Assembly (NCBI RefSeq): GCF_003945595.2
Contig: NW_024104129.1
Span: forward strand, 248,001-312,000
Direction: 5' to 3'
DNA length: 64,000 bases
From: Pipra filicauda
Lineage: Eukaryota; Chordata; Aves; Passeriformes; Pipridae
Shown here: positions 40,180 to 51,035 of the stretch, piece by piece
Numbering within the stretch: the first letter of the stretch is position 1
Layout of the letters: each line of letters opens with the position of its first letter
Notes under the pieces: model-generated
Seen by the model: only the letters and a program-made list of their open reading frames with translations
What the model was told of the DNA's origin: nothing
Databases searched by the model: none
Made by a program: the position numbers and the translations under genes

Positions 40180-40892
40180 TGTGTAGCTAACTTGCTGTGT
40201 CATCTGGTAGGAGAGAGCCTGCAACCTCTGCTTTTCTTGACACCCTGGTGGACCTCACCAACCTAAATGGGCAATCAATTGGTCAACTGCGCTCACCTAA
40301 CCAACTAACTCTCCTACAGTTAGCAGTACATCTAACTTAAGATAAAAAGGAGTAACATCTCTGCTCACTTCCCTGTGAGTTTGATATCTTGTCACTTCTT
40401 TTCTCTGTTGAAAAATACATATGGTGCAGGTAGCTTGGTTTGCAAGCTGCAGATGGAACTCTGGCTGGTGAGAGACCCAGGCAAGAGGCCATGAACTGCT
40501 GGCCCTTTGCATAACAAGGGGGTGAGGAACCTGTGGCCCAGCCAGGTGACTGGACACTCAGAGACACAGCAGGAGCCAATGGTGCCAGAGTTTCACACTC
40601 TTGGACCGTGAAGGTATAAAACCACAGGATTTCCTTTGTTTGAGGTCCCTCCTTGGAGGCAACCAGCTTGAGCTGTTATTTTGTTATTGCACCAGGATTC
40701 AATTATTTTAAGGATCAACACAACTGAGGCTCTGATATGGGAAACCTGGGGTCGAGCCAGTAAGGAAACCTGGTCTGACTGTTTGAGTGTGCGGTGTGTA
40801 GGTGGTGAGGGGGCCTTGGCCCCAGCTCGAGTGATGTGGGTGTTACTGCAAGAGTGGGTCCTGGGTGGTCAGACAGGGAAGTTTCCTTAACA
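40180..40892 (+). mobile_element. Probable solo LTR of an endogenous retrovirus, plus strand (5' limit uncertain)
   Basis: This block is less AT-rich than its flanks and has LTR-like order. There is a CCAAT box near 40576 and a TATA box (GGTATAAAACC, TATAAA at 40615-40620). A T-rich stretch then holds TGTTATTTTGTTATTGC, and a U5-like region contains a GGGGCC/GGCCCC inverted repeat near 40810. It ends TTTCCTTAACA at 40892. A matching TG start was not settled: candidates are 40124 and 40180, and neither gives a target-site duplication. No internal retroviral sequence adjoins. Assignment to the ERVL class is only an impression. Confidence 0.5.
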
Positions 40893-43800
40893 CCTCCTCT
40901 GCTATCAGTTCTGTCAGAGCTATTCCCTGCACTAGAGCTGTTCTATTTCTTCTTTCTTTCCCAAAACAGTATTTTGCTTCTCATGTGAAACCTAATCTGC
41001 ATAATTCAGAGTCTGTGATATTAAAAAAAAGTCAATTTTCTTATTGGTAGAATTTTGAAATATACCTCGAGTATTGGACTCTAGGCTGTGAAGAAGAGAG
41101 GGTTTACAGTCACATATTTTATGGGCCTTTTGTTTTTAAGGGAGGTATTCTTTTAATTCCGTGTGGTGCCTGAACTAAGAAACAAGACTTGGGAAAAAGA
41201 AACCAAAAAAACCAACAACAAAACAAAATCCAAACCAAAACCAAACAACCCATATTTTCCTCATGCCGTTCCTGTTCCAGCATGCAAAACCCACCCTTTT
41301 CAAACCACCTGGCACATCTATACAGACAGATGCAGATAACCCAATTTTGTTCTGCCCACCCTGCAAGCTGTCTGGCCTCACTCCAGTTCCCATCCAAAAA
41401 TCATGAGGCTGTGGTGGAGCACCACTGAGCGTGGACTAATAAACCTGACGTCTCAGGAGCCAAACACAACACTATGTAGCTCTGTGGCTCCTGGCCAGGA
41501 TGAAGTTGACTTTTTGCTTCCTCAGAGCATGAACAGAATAGATTCAGTTCTGTGTGTACTTGTGCTTAGAGACTGTCATGTTTCTCTGTTAGGTTCCTTT
41601 ACCAAAACCCCATCCAAATAAAAAAAAAAAATCCCTCTGTAATGCTTGGCATACTTTAATTCACATAATTTAGTGAATATTTGTACTTGTGCATTTTTGT
41701 TTACAGTCCAAGCAAGAAAACATCTGAGGCCAATTCTTATTCCAATTGAATCTCTAAATCATTATTACAGAAATAACATATATGACAACAAATTTATTTA
41801 AGCATACAAATAAAGCAGTAAAATAAAGAATGACAAAGGAGAAAATAGGTGATTTTGTTATTTAATTCTAATCTTCTTAAGAATTTAATTGTTGGATTCC
41901 AATATGTTAGTCTCACACATCTTCCCAAAATTACCCCATGTTCCCTATTTCCGTACTGTGGGGCTAGAAAAACATCAGAATTATGGCAAGGGCAATGACT
42001 GGTGGATATTCACTGAAGGTTAATAAAGTTGAAAGCCCATAGTTGGGGCAGGACATGAGAAATTCTTAAGAGTTACTATTCTGCTTTAGTTTTGGACAGG
42101 TGAGCTTTCATAGATGTTACTACTCATAACAAATATGTGTTGAGGCTCTCATAATAAATAACAGTAATTTCCAGACTCAATCTTTGCATATTTTAGCATC
42201 TTCACCAATCTGGGAAATCATATCAATAATGTCAGTAAATTTTGTTGTTCACTCCAAGCATGACAAATTTTTCTAATGGTTTAAAGAGCTCTGTGTGCTC
42301 TTAAGACACAGCCCTTGCCTGGTGGTATGCCTTCCAAAATAATTCTTTCTTATATTAATCGTGCTTAAAATACTACCTTAAGTTAGCACTTAAGCTTAAC
42401 CAGAGTTTATTTCCAAAGCATTTCAGGATTTATTTTGTCTTCATGTATTACCTAATTTTGGAATGCTATAGAAAAAAAAAAATAGTTTGATCTTACTTCT
42501 GAATTTTCTTCCTGAACAGAACAAATATAAAATCTTAATGTCAGAGAAGAAAAGAAAGACAAGGGGATTGAGACAGATGCGTTTGAAGCTAGGAATCTTC
42601 ATATATCTCGTAAGTATTTAGCTTTATATGGTTTGCTGTTTTGTGTAGATTGTGTAACTACGAGTAGTAAGGTTAAATATGTAAAACACATAAAAGGCCT
42701 TTCACTAGTACCAAGGCCTTATGTCAAATCTCTTTAAGGTGACAGAACTAGAAAAATCTTTAATGTACTGCTTGAAAGTCATGTAATCGGAACCAAATTC
42801 TTGTGTCTTCCCAGCATGTGCTCGACAAAGGTCAGCGTCCTCTCTGGGTACCAGGTCAGTGTTGGTGTTCTTTGGACAAAGGGAAAGCAGCTCTAACTTT
42901 GTCCTGCATGCTGAGACACAGTTGGACTGTGGAAGTGTGCTGGACTTTCTGTCCTTCCACTGTATAATTATTTAAGAAGGTGAGCATGCTTTACAGCAGC
43001 CCCACTTCCTATGTAGTCATTTGATTTTGGTCTCTGAAAGAACACATACAGCAAAGACAGAAAACTTGGGTTTGATACAAAACTCTGCAAGCCTTGTAAG
43101 CTACTTTATATATTTAATATAGATAATACAATTTTAACTCTTACATTTTTCAACCCAGTATTGTGGAAAACCAGTGATTTCTCAGTACTGTCTTGCATAG
43201 AAATCTCTTCACTTTCTTTGAGCCTCTTGCTTTTGTTCACAATCCTGTATCTGTTATCAGAGTTGTTATGTTTCTCCACACCTGAGGGGCACCTGTAGAC
43301 AACACTGTCATTCTGTATGACTTTTATTATAGAGTTAGAGAAACAAGAAAACAAGAAATAAATCAAGCAAAGGTTCCCTGAAGGAGAAAGTGTATGTTTC
43401 TTCACTTGTATACCACGGCAGACCTGTGAATACAGCTGATTGATAGAAATACAGCACATGGAAAACAAATTTGCTTGTATTTACCTAAAGCTGTTTGCAT
43501 CACAGATATTTGAATTGTCTACGTGATGTAAAAGACATGTTGAACAATTGGCAGAACTTGTAATTTGTTTCAATTAATGCAATTCCATGGCTAGCAGTAA
43601 TGACAGAGCAACAGAAGGAAATCTTTGGCATCAGTTGTATCTTATTACACAGTTTTAAAGAGTAGTTCCACACATAAAGAAATTAAATTAACTCACCTTA
43701 GATTGTAATATGCTATCATTTGGTTAAACATAAATACCTTAATGAATATTTAGAAAGCTATACATGAAAGCTGAGTGCTTGATGCTTGATATATAATCAC

Positions 43801-46182
43801 TGCAAGCCCTGAAAAATTTTCATAGATCAATAACAGGGCTAAAGAAACACAGTGGAAACTTAGACATCAATGAAGTTGTGGATTTGCCTTAAGAAAAAAA
43901 ACCATATTTTAAGCTCTGTAAGTAAAAGGCATCCTAAGGCCTGTAGGTTCACATTTCTAGAACCTCATTCATTAAACAAGTTCTTTAATGCTAAATGAAA
44001 CCTTCTCAAACATCCATATTTTTTCAAGATCTCTTTAGTGCAAATAATTTCAAAGATTTTTCATTGCATGGAGTAAGGTAAACATTTAGGAAAAGCTATG
44101 TATTCAAGAGGAACATATGTTGACCTTTAGCAATTGTGGTTTATAGACAAAGCTGTTTGATATGTGGAAAGAAATTTCAATATCAAAATACATAACTAAG
44201 TAAAATATTAAATATTTACCAGTCAGAAGATGAAAAAATACAGAAGTGCTAACCATACACATATATATTTGAATGGACTAAATGAGATTCTAAAAGCTTT
44301 CCTTGCTATCTCTAAAGCCTTTATCAATTGAAACATAGAAAAACAGGGGAGTAAAACAAACTATGAGAATATGTACAAGGATACCTTGGATACAAAACAA
44401 TATCAATTACCTTCTGAGCACATTTCTCTTTTTTCAGCAGTAACATTATAGCATTTGTGCTTAAATCTAATAAAATAAAGAAATTAAAAACCCCCACAAT
44501 TATTCAGAGAACAAGAATAAAGAAAATACTTGAGCATTGTAAAAAATACTCACCTGTTCTAAGAAATAATCCTTTAAATTACATGAGGGGTTAAAAACCT
44601 TTATTGACTTTCCTCAGACCCTAGACAGAGAGACCCAGATATGACTGTTCAGTGCCCATCAAGGTCAAGTAAAGACCCTGATGAGATGCCAAGAATTCAG
44701 TGAAGAAGAGGTTGAAGGAATGAACTCAAGTTTTACTTTCAATGGTTGTAAAACGCATAAAGAATGCTGGCTTCTTGGAGTTGGAAGCAATCATGGAATT
44801 GATTGACAGATTTTTAGTGAGGATTCTTGTGGACGAGAATCAGTCGATTTCATATAGTGGTGAAGAAAATACTCCCGTAGATATGAGCAATGTACTCTTG
44901 ATGAAACATTGTAGTTTTCTTCTGCCAGAAAGTTCCTTCCAGCATTTAGAGTGGGATGTGCTCAGCAATCTCATGTCTAGATACTCAACACTCCTCAAGA
45001 CTTAGTTTGGTGGTGTATAGTGATGTAACCTGGAATGTAAAACGTAAAGAGACTAAAAGTCAAGGTAGTGCAAAAAACAAAAACCAAAAAAAGAGTAGAG
45101 ATGTGCTATGAGGAGGATCTGAATGAAGACAGGCAAACTGCTCAGATGCAATCAAGAAGGAGTTATGAAGGAATCCTTCTGATTGGCAACAATAAGGATT
45201 TGTGATGGAGAAGCAGCTGGAAGCCAGGCACACTATCTTAGGACAGCAAAAATAATTCCAGACACTTATATAGAGACACCTGAATCACTGTCCCTTAGGT
45301 CTTTTCTGAAAATCCCAGAGTATATCAGACATCATTCACTATTGTAAATTAAATGTAAGACTCCAAATAAAATATTGTGACAGACTCTGAATAAAATTAA
45401 GAGATATGAATAAATATTAGGACTAGTTTTTAAGAAAATCCTCGGCCTACTCACAAGTCAGAACATAGAAATTGGACCCCTTTTTTAAAGTCTTAAATGC
45501 ATTAATTATTAAAACCTCATATATCCATCCTTTAGTCTCCATTATAATAATTAAAATGTACTAAATGACATGGCATTGTGTGAAATTACTTAAAAGAAAA
45601 TTCTCAACAAAAGAGAACCTTTTAAAGGCTGTTACTGCTAAATGTGATTAAAGTCTGATTTCTTCCATCAGGACAGATGATGAGCAGCAAATTGCCTGCA
45701 GTACTTGCAAATTGAACAGAAGAACCTGCTTATTGACCACCTAAATTGTTTTAGAGCAGATTGATATATCTCAGTTATTTATGTGAATAAATATCAAGAG
45801 AATAAGCCTCTCATTTACAAGAACTCCTGAGTGGTAACTGCCTGGAAAACAGAAAATAACCACAATATCAGTAGTCTACTCAACAGCACACAGATTACAT
45901 ACAAGCATCTCTCTGAACAGCACAACCAATAACACGCAGCTTAGAAAGTGTAGCATAAAAGCAATTTCAAAAGTTAGGGTCAGACTCTTCCATGTGACTG
46001 ATCATGAAAAACAAGCAACACTTTTGGGAGGCATGTTAGGTAAAACTGCAAATTTATTTTTAAAAGTTGAGAAGCAGTTTGAGTTATAATCTTGTGAAAC
46101 TACCGGAAAGAGAGTGCAATCTTGGTCTTCTTTTAAAATAAGAAAAGGTGAAACTTGCCATATTTCTGATTAGCACACTGGG
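40893..46182. other. AT-rich unique sequence, no confirmed gene
   Basis: Open frames of 120 codons (43106-43468, minus) and 87 codons (44742-45005, plus) resemble no known protein. A 90-nt open segment at 42520-42609, between a good acceptor (pyrimidine tract then AACAG) and a consensus donor (GTAAGT), is exon-like but unsupported. An A/C-rich tract lies at 41190-41250. Confidence 0.5.
41190..41250. repeat. A/C-rich low-complexity tract (CAAAA-type units)
   Basis: Runs of A separated by C or CC, over about 60 bases. Similar shorter tracts lie near 12006, 16340, 23320 and 45070. Confidence 0.7.
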
Positions 46183-46520
46183 ACCTAATCCTGCCTGTGT
46201 CATCATGGCCAGTCTTCGCCAATGAAGATTTGGGAAAGGTCTTTACCCTTCGAGCCTGCGCAGTGGATTTTTTAGGTGAGACACAGCGTGTGCTGAACTG
46301 AGCCCACCCTTTAATCCTGAGGTTCATCTGCCGGGGCCGAGCGAGCTTGGACGGTGGCAGTGAGGTCCTCAGGACGTGGTTTGTTTAGAGTGACCTTCTC
46401 TTAGATGGATGGCCTTACAGGGCTGACGAGCTCCATCTGCCTGGAGTAGTTCCCTGACCGGGAATCAAACCCCGGGCTGCGGTGGTGAGAGCGCCGCATC
46501 CTAACCACTCCACCAGGGGT
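46183..46520 (-). mobile_element. tRNA-Glu-derived SINE with RTE-like 3' tail, minus strand
   Basis: On the minus strand the unit starts with a tRNA-Glu-like head (46519 to 46450). A body of about 220 bp with no recognised origin follows. It ends with CCCAAATCTTCATTGGCGAAG and GGCCATGATGAC. The last 36 bases match the 3' UTR of the RTE-like element at 21345-21378 at about 29 positions, and weaker similarity extends some 20 bases further upstream. A pol III promoter head plus a LINE 3' tail is the standard SINE design, in which the tail recruits the partner LINE's reverse transcriptase. The known zebra-finch TguSINE1 has a CR1 tail, so this would be a different type. No target-site duplication was found, and only one copy is in the window, so SINE status is inferred. 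Confidence 0.65.
46450..46519 (-). pseudogene. tRNA-Glu(CTC)-like sequence (pseudo-tRNA / SINE head)
   Basis: The minus strand closely follows tRNA-Glu. There is an acceptor pair CCCCTGG/TCAGGGA, an anticodon loop CTCTCAC with anticodon CTC, and a T arm CCCGGGGTTTGATTCCCGG. Compared with the usual sequence it lacks three bases in the D arm (TCT). It also has a C-A mismatch in the anticodon stem, a C at position 1 that cannot pair with the 3' A, and a T in place of C in the B box (GGTTTGATTCC). The A box TGGTGGAGTGG fits the pol III consensus. The defects and the attached tail argue against a working tRNA gene. Confidence 0.85.
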
Positions 46521-48782
46521 CCTCTTACTTATTATATTAATAAGTTATATAATATCAAAGGAGTTATATTCGCTCCACTTCCCTGAAGTGTTAGAGAAAC
46601 AACTTTATAAAAACTTTTTAGAAATGTTTCTGTTAAAAATGTTTGCTATTATACTTTTGCTGCAGAAAGAAACTTTTAGTTTGTCGTGTTCCTCCCTGGT
46701 TGTCCCTGGGGATGTGAACAATCATTTTGACAGAAGGTGATCAGGAATGGAGTTCATCTTACGTAACTTCAGTCATCCAAAAGTAGGGCAACCAGTCTAA
46801 GCTAACAGCCTAAGTTCCCTGTGCAAGACAGGAAGAGAGAGCAATAGGGGCACAGTGTCCCTCATCCTCTCTCAGAGATACTGGTTTGGAACAGGGTAAA
46901 CCGTCCACCAGCAATGCGCGGTTTCTTCAGCTACATTGTTGAGGGAGCATAGATTATTAGTTTAGACAGCTTAAGTTAGCTATCAAGTCTCTCTCCAAAT
47001 GTATCAAATGATGTAGAGAAGACAGGTCTAACATGTTTCATAGTACACCTAAAAACTAACAGTCATTAGCTGTTTAGTTGAATGGTTCAGTAACTCAGTA
47101 GGTTTCAGTGATTATGCCACTTATCTGATGCTTGTTCCTCCTCTGACTCCAGAAGAAATTATCACAAACACTGTGTTATAATGGATTATCATAGATATGA
47201 TTGCTGCTGTGTTCTATTTCCCGACCACTCCCAAATTTGTTTTAGAAAACTGAAATGTACTTCAAAGGAAAAAGGTGCTCTGAAGAGACTGTCAAGTGAG
47301 GCAACCATATTTTAATGTACACCATACCTCAAGCTACAGCCAATTGTAACTAAAGATAAAATTAAAAATGAGGAAAGGAAGTTGGAAAAACTTCCCCTCC
47401 TTAATTGTAATCCTAACATTAGATTTTATGTGGGAACATATGGTTAATATTTATTAAGAGAAGCCACTATTTCAAATATCAGAGGAAGGTGTATGGTCCC
47501 TTCTGTAATACCCTTCTGTCAATGTAACTATTTTCAACAAAGCTTATTTAGGAGAGTAGAGGAGAAACAACCATCTCTATTACTGAATGTCAGCAAAACA
47601 GTATGGATGGAAAAAGTTGTCTCATCATCTAATACTGGTTCAAGCTGTCCTTCATGTTTCTATTTTGTTTTTGTGAGCATATAAGATGTACATGACTGCA
47701 AATTAAATCTTTTGGTTGCTGATACTTTATAAGTTTAGTGTATCAGAGGCTACTAAGATACACCTTGGGAAGCAGAACATTTACTAATTACAACTGCTGA
47801 CAACGACATTGTGTCCTTCCCTGTGGAGCTAAAATAGTTTGTAAGGCGAAGAATAATTGCTTGTATCTTTATGTTCAAATGATTAAGAACAATGCTTTGA
47901 CAAAGCCATTATTTATATTATTTTGAGTAATAAGTCCACAATTACTAGATGAAAGTCAAGAGAAGATCACAAGAAACACTTTATTCAACAGTACAGTAAA
48001 ATTGCCAGAAATCAATTTTACAACATTTAGCTGAAAATTGTAATAGATACTAAGACATGTCATCAGAATTCTTTGTTAAAATATTACCAATGGCTTTTTT
48101 TACATTTCTCTTACAAAAAAATATTTTTTTGTGTTGAGCATGGCACTGTTGTATCTCTGATTTTCTCCTTTAAAAGGGCAAATATATGTACTGCTTTGAA
48201 ATGATAATAAATTAACATCCATATTTACTCTCACTCCTTATGTTTTCAGCTGTAGCGATGTTACAGATCATAAGTTCTTTCTGACACTAATACCTAATTG
48301 TCCAGGTAATAATTTATCCTGGAATATTGAGGTGAACACACCCTACCCAATACATCATTGCTGCAGACCTGTCATATATTTCATACACTTGTTGAAGGTT
48401 CAGTTCCCTGCCCTGTGTTTTGAAGCTCACTGAGACATTAGGATACTCATTTCTCCTTTTCTGTCCTCTAGAATTCTAACTCTTGAATACAACAGATACA
48501 GAGCAAGCTGCCTTTATTGAGAATTTCTTTCAATATCTCACTTTGAATCATAGAAGGCAGACAAAATTGACTGAGATAAAAGTACATTTTTGTGAATATC
48601 AAATAAAAATTATCCTAGATTTCTGTATAGTAAATTGTTTGCTACTTTTATGGATAATTACTGGACTCATTCTTGCTCCTTTGCATGTGGGAGTAGGGTT
48701 TTTTATTAATACGTAAAAACCTATGTTTGGAGAACTCTTGCATGCAGACATGCCTACCAACACCCTGGAAAAAGAAAGATTT
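46521..48782. other. AT-rich unique sequence, no gene seen
   Basis: No frame over 63 codons away from the LTR border, and no recognised element. Confidence 0.6.
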
Positions 48783-49585
48783 TGTGTTGGGATGGCTGTA
48801 GGAATTTCCTTAATATGAATCCACAAGCAAGTAATTTTTATGGTAAAAGTTCTGCAAAAGTTTCATTATATATTTCTGGGAGATGGGCCAAGGAGACTCG
48901 GGGAAGGCCCTACGTGAGGTTTGGGCGAGGGCAGCCGAAAACTGATTGAAGAAGGAATGCGGGGGGAGGAATGCCTCCTGTAACACGTGCATGTGGCAAG
49001 CCGAGCTGAACTGCAGCAGCTAAGGAGGAGAAGAAGCCAAACCAGTAGGCGCTTCTGTGTAAGGACTTTTGGTGAAAACTATTTGGGTATAAAAGACTGA
49101 GCGAGACCCAGAAGCCTGCAACCTGGAGAGTGAAAATTGGACATCTTACTTCCTGGGAGGAAACCTTTACGAACCAGGGAGGAAGGACCCACAAGCTGAC
49201 TCCCTGAACCTTTCATGATGAACACTTGATGACACAAGTGTTTCCCTTGCAGCTCAGGATGAGACCTCAGCAGGAGCTGAAGGCTGGTGGGGGTGCAAGA
49301 GACCCCTTTCCCTAATACCTCAATGAGAGAGAGACTTTTCACTATCACCCTGAAGACTTCTCCTGAACTGATGTGGGAGCGTCCAAGGGGTGGTAGGGAT
49401 TGTGTTAATATTGTGTATATAATTGCTTTTTAGTTTCTATAGTATTTATTGGTTAGTAATAAATTGTATATAATTCCTTTCCCCCATACTGAGTTGTGCC
49501 TATCTGATAATTTCTCTTTGGTGTTGAGGAAAATTGTGGGGGGAGATTGGAGATTGGATATTTTTTGAGGTCAAACCCCCTCACA
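48783..49585 (+). mobile_element. Solo LTR of an endogenous retrovirus, plus strand
   Basis: An 803-bp unit begins TGTGTTGGG and ends CCCCCTCACA, an imperfect terminal inverted repeat with TG...CA ends. The five bases before it (GATTT, 48778-48782) and after it (GATTG, 49586-49590) agree at four of five positions, consistent with a 5-bp target-site duplication. Inside are a TATA box (TATAAAAG, 49088-49095), a purine-rich transcribed region, and an AATAAA signal at 49458-49463 followed by a T-rich U5. It is richer in GC than its flanks from about 48880 to 49400. No primer-binding site or coding region follows, so it is a solo LTR left by recombination between two LTRs. The 5-bp duplication would fit an ERVL-like class. 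Confidence 0.8.
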
Positions 49586-49942
49586 GATTGTCATATGGGT
49601 TTGAAAATACTTTTTTTATCTACTTGCTTCTGAGTATGTTCATTATCACCTGACACCACCTAAAGGTTGTATTGTACCAAAAATACCAAAATTTTTATTT
49701 TGATAAACAAAGCTTTTTTGTCCTTAGCTAAGTTCTGTGACAATATTTAGAATATATTTGGAGAATGAAGAGCATATTTCTGGAATTTTCTATCAATTCC
49801 AAATTATAAGTGTATCTATTAACTTTAAAACCAAGCATTTTTGCTTGGATTTCAAAAGTCCATTGCATAAGCCATTTTTGGGCACCTTTTGACATCAACA
49901 CATTCCTAAACCATTATAAGCAGTCGATTCAATTGTATGTTC

Positions 49943-49962
49943 AAAAAAAAAAAAAAAAAAAA
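49943..49962. repeat. A20 homopolymer
   Basis: Twenty consecutive A. No retrosequence is recognised upstream of it. Confidence 0.85.
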
Positions 49963-50012
49963 GCCCAAAAAACAACTTAGCTTTTCAATGTGAACTGAAA
50001 AGTATATAATTT

Positions 50013-50033
50013 CCCCCCCCCTTTTTTTTTTTT
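50013..50033. repeat. C9T12 homopolymer pair
   Basis: Nine C directly followed by twelve T. Such runs are prone to length errors in sequencing. Confidence 0.85.
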
Positions 50034-50765
50034 AATCTAAAGTACTTGTGTTATCATGACTTCAGAAAGTTATGGTGTGTTTTTACAGAGACAGAAGCTT
50101 TTACAGAAGCTTCATCAATTGTAGAACAGCTAGATTAATTCCCCAAATTTTTGTGCTGCTATAGAGTTGTGATCAATTTGTGCTTATGGTAATGTCTTTT
50201 TCCGGGATTTTTTTTTGTATTTCTGTAACAACACCATAACACAATGTATTTATTAATCGGGACATAGTGGCATCCCAGATGTCAGTTAGATATTTTGTTT
50301 TTTCTCTTTAAACAGACCTGTATTGAGTACCTGAAGAATGTGAACTTCCCATCAGTGTAATTGGAATGAAAATCTTGTAACAGCAGGTGCTTTAATCGTG
50401 TTACAGACAAATAACTAATTTTGGAAGAAATGATACAATTACACTGATCAAATATATGAGAGAGTTCCAACACCTTCACAATTTACATCTATCAAAATTA
50501 TGGTATTAAAGTGAGCAAGAAAACCAGCTCTTCTGGTGAAGGCAAGCGAAGTCAAATAATTAAAGAAATGTGATTTTAATGCGAGGTGGTATTCTTTCAC
50601 TTTTCTGCATATTTTACTTTTAAAGTGTGTTTCAGAATTTTATTCACTTTGACTCTTAAATATGTATCTTTCACAGTACAATTTTGAAACTTCAAGTCTG
50701 TCACAGAACCTTTTTCATTTCACAGTGTTTTCTAGTTCAGAAATGTTCATATATATTTACAGAAG

Positions 50766-51035
50766 CACAGAATCACAGTATATGATGTGAGTTGGCGGGA
50801 ATCCACAAGGGTCATCGAGTCCAACTCTTGGCCCTGCACGGAACCATCCCCGAGAGTCACACCACGTGCCTGAGAGTATCATCCAAAAACTTGAACTCTG
50901 TCAGGCTTGGTGCTGTGACCACTTCCCTGGGGACCCTGCTCCAGTGTCCAACCATCCTCTGGGTGAAGAACCTTTTTTTAATATCCAACTTAAACCTCCC
51001 TTAACACAACTGCAGGCTATTCCTTTGAGTTCTGT
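50766..51035 (-). mobile_element. CR1 LINE, 5'-truncated, minus strand
   Basis: CACAGAATCACAG at the left is the antisense CR1 3' terminus. Then come antisense blocks characteristic of one CR1 subfamily: CATCGAGTCCAACTCTTGG, GAGAGTCACACCACGTGCC, CTGTCAGGCTTGGTGCTGTG and CTCTGGGTGAAGAACC. Similarity fades after GGCTATTCCTTTGAG near 51035. The copy is well preserved over its first 240 bp. The two open plus-strand frames here (70 and 75 codons) are antisense shadows of CR1. Confidence 0.93.

Larger units (their letters stand above)
49586..50765. other. AT-rich unique sequence with homopolymers, no gene seen
   Basis: Contains A20 at 49943-49962 and a C9T12 run at 50013-50033. Nothing else was identified. 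Confidence 0.6.

Noticed and set aside
43106..43468. 120-codon minus-strand open frame
   Set aside because: Biased composition of translated AT-rich DNA, with no known motif and no exon-type flanks noted.
46133..46327. 64-codon minus-strand frame containing KTFPKSSLAKTGHDD
   Set aside because: It lies in the SINE body and tail. The matching part of the RTE-like element is 3' UTR, after the stop codon, so it is not a coding sequence.
46450..46519. Functional tRNA-Glu gene
   Set aside because: The D-arm deletion, acceptor and anticodon-stem mismatches, altered B box and attached LINE-like tail indicate a SINE head or pseudogene.
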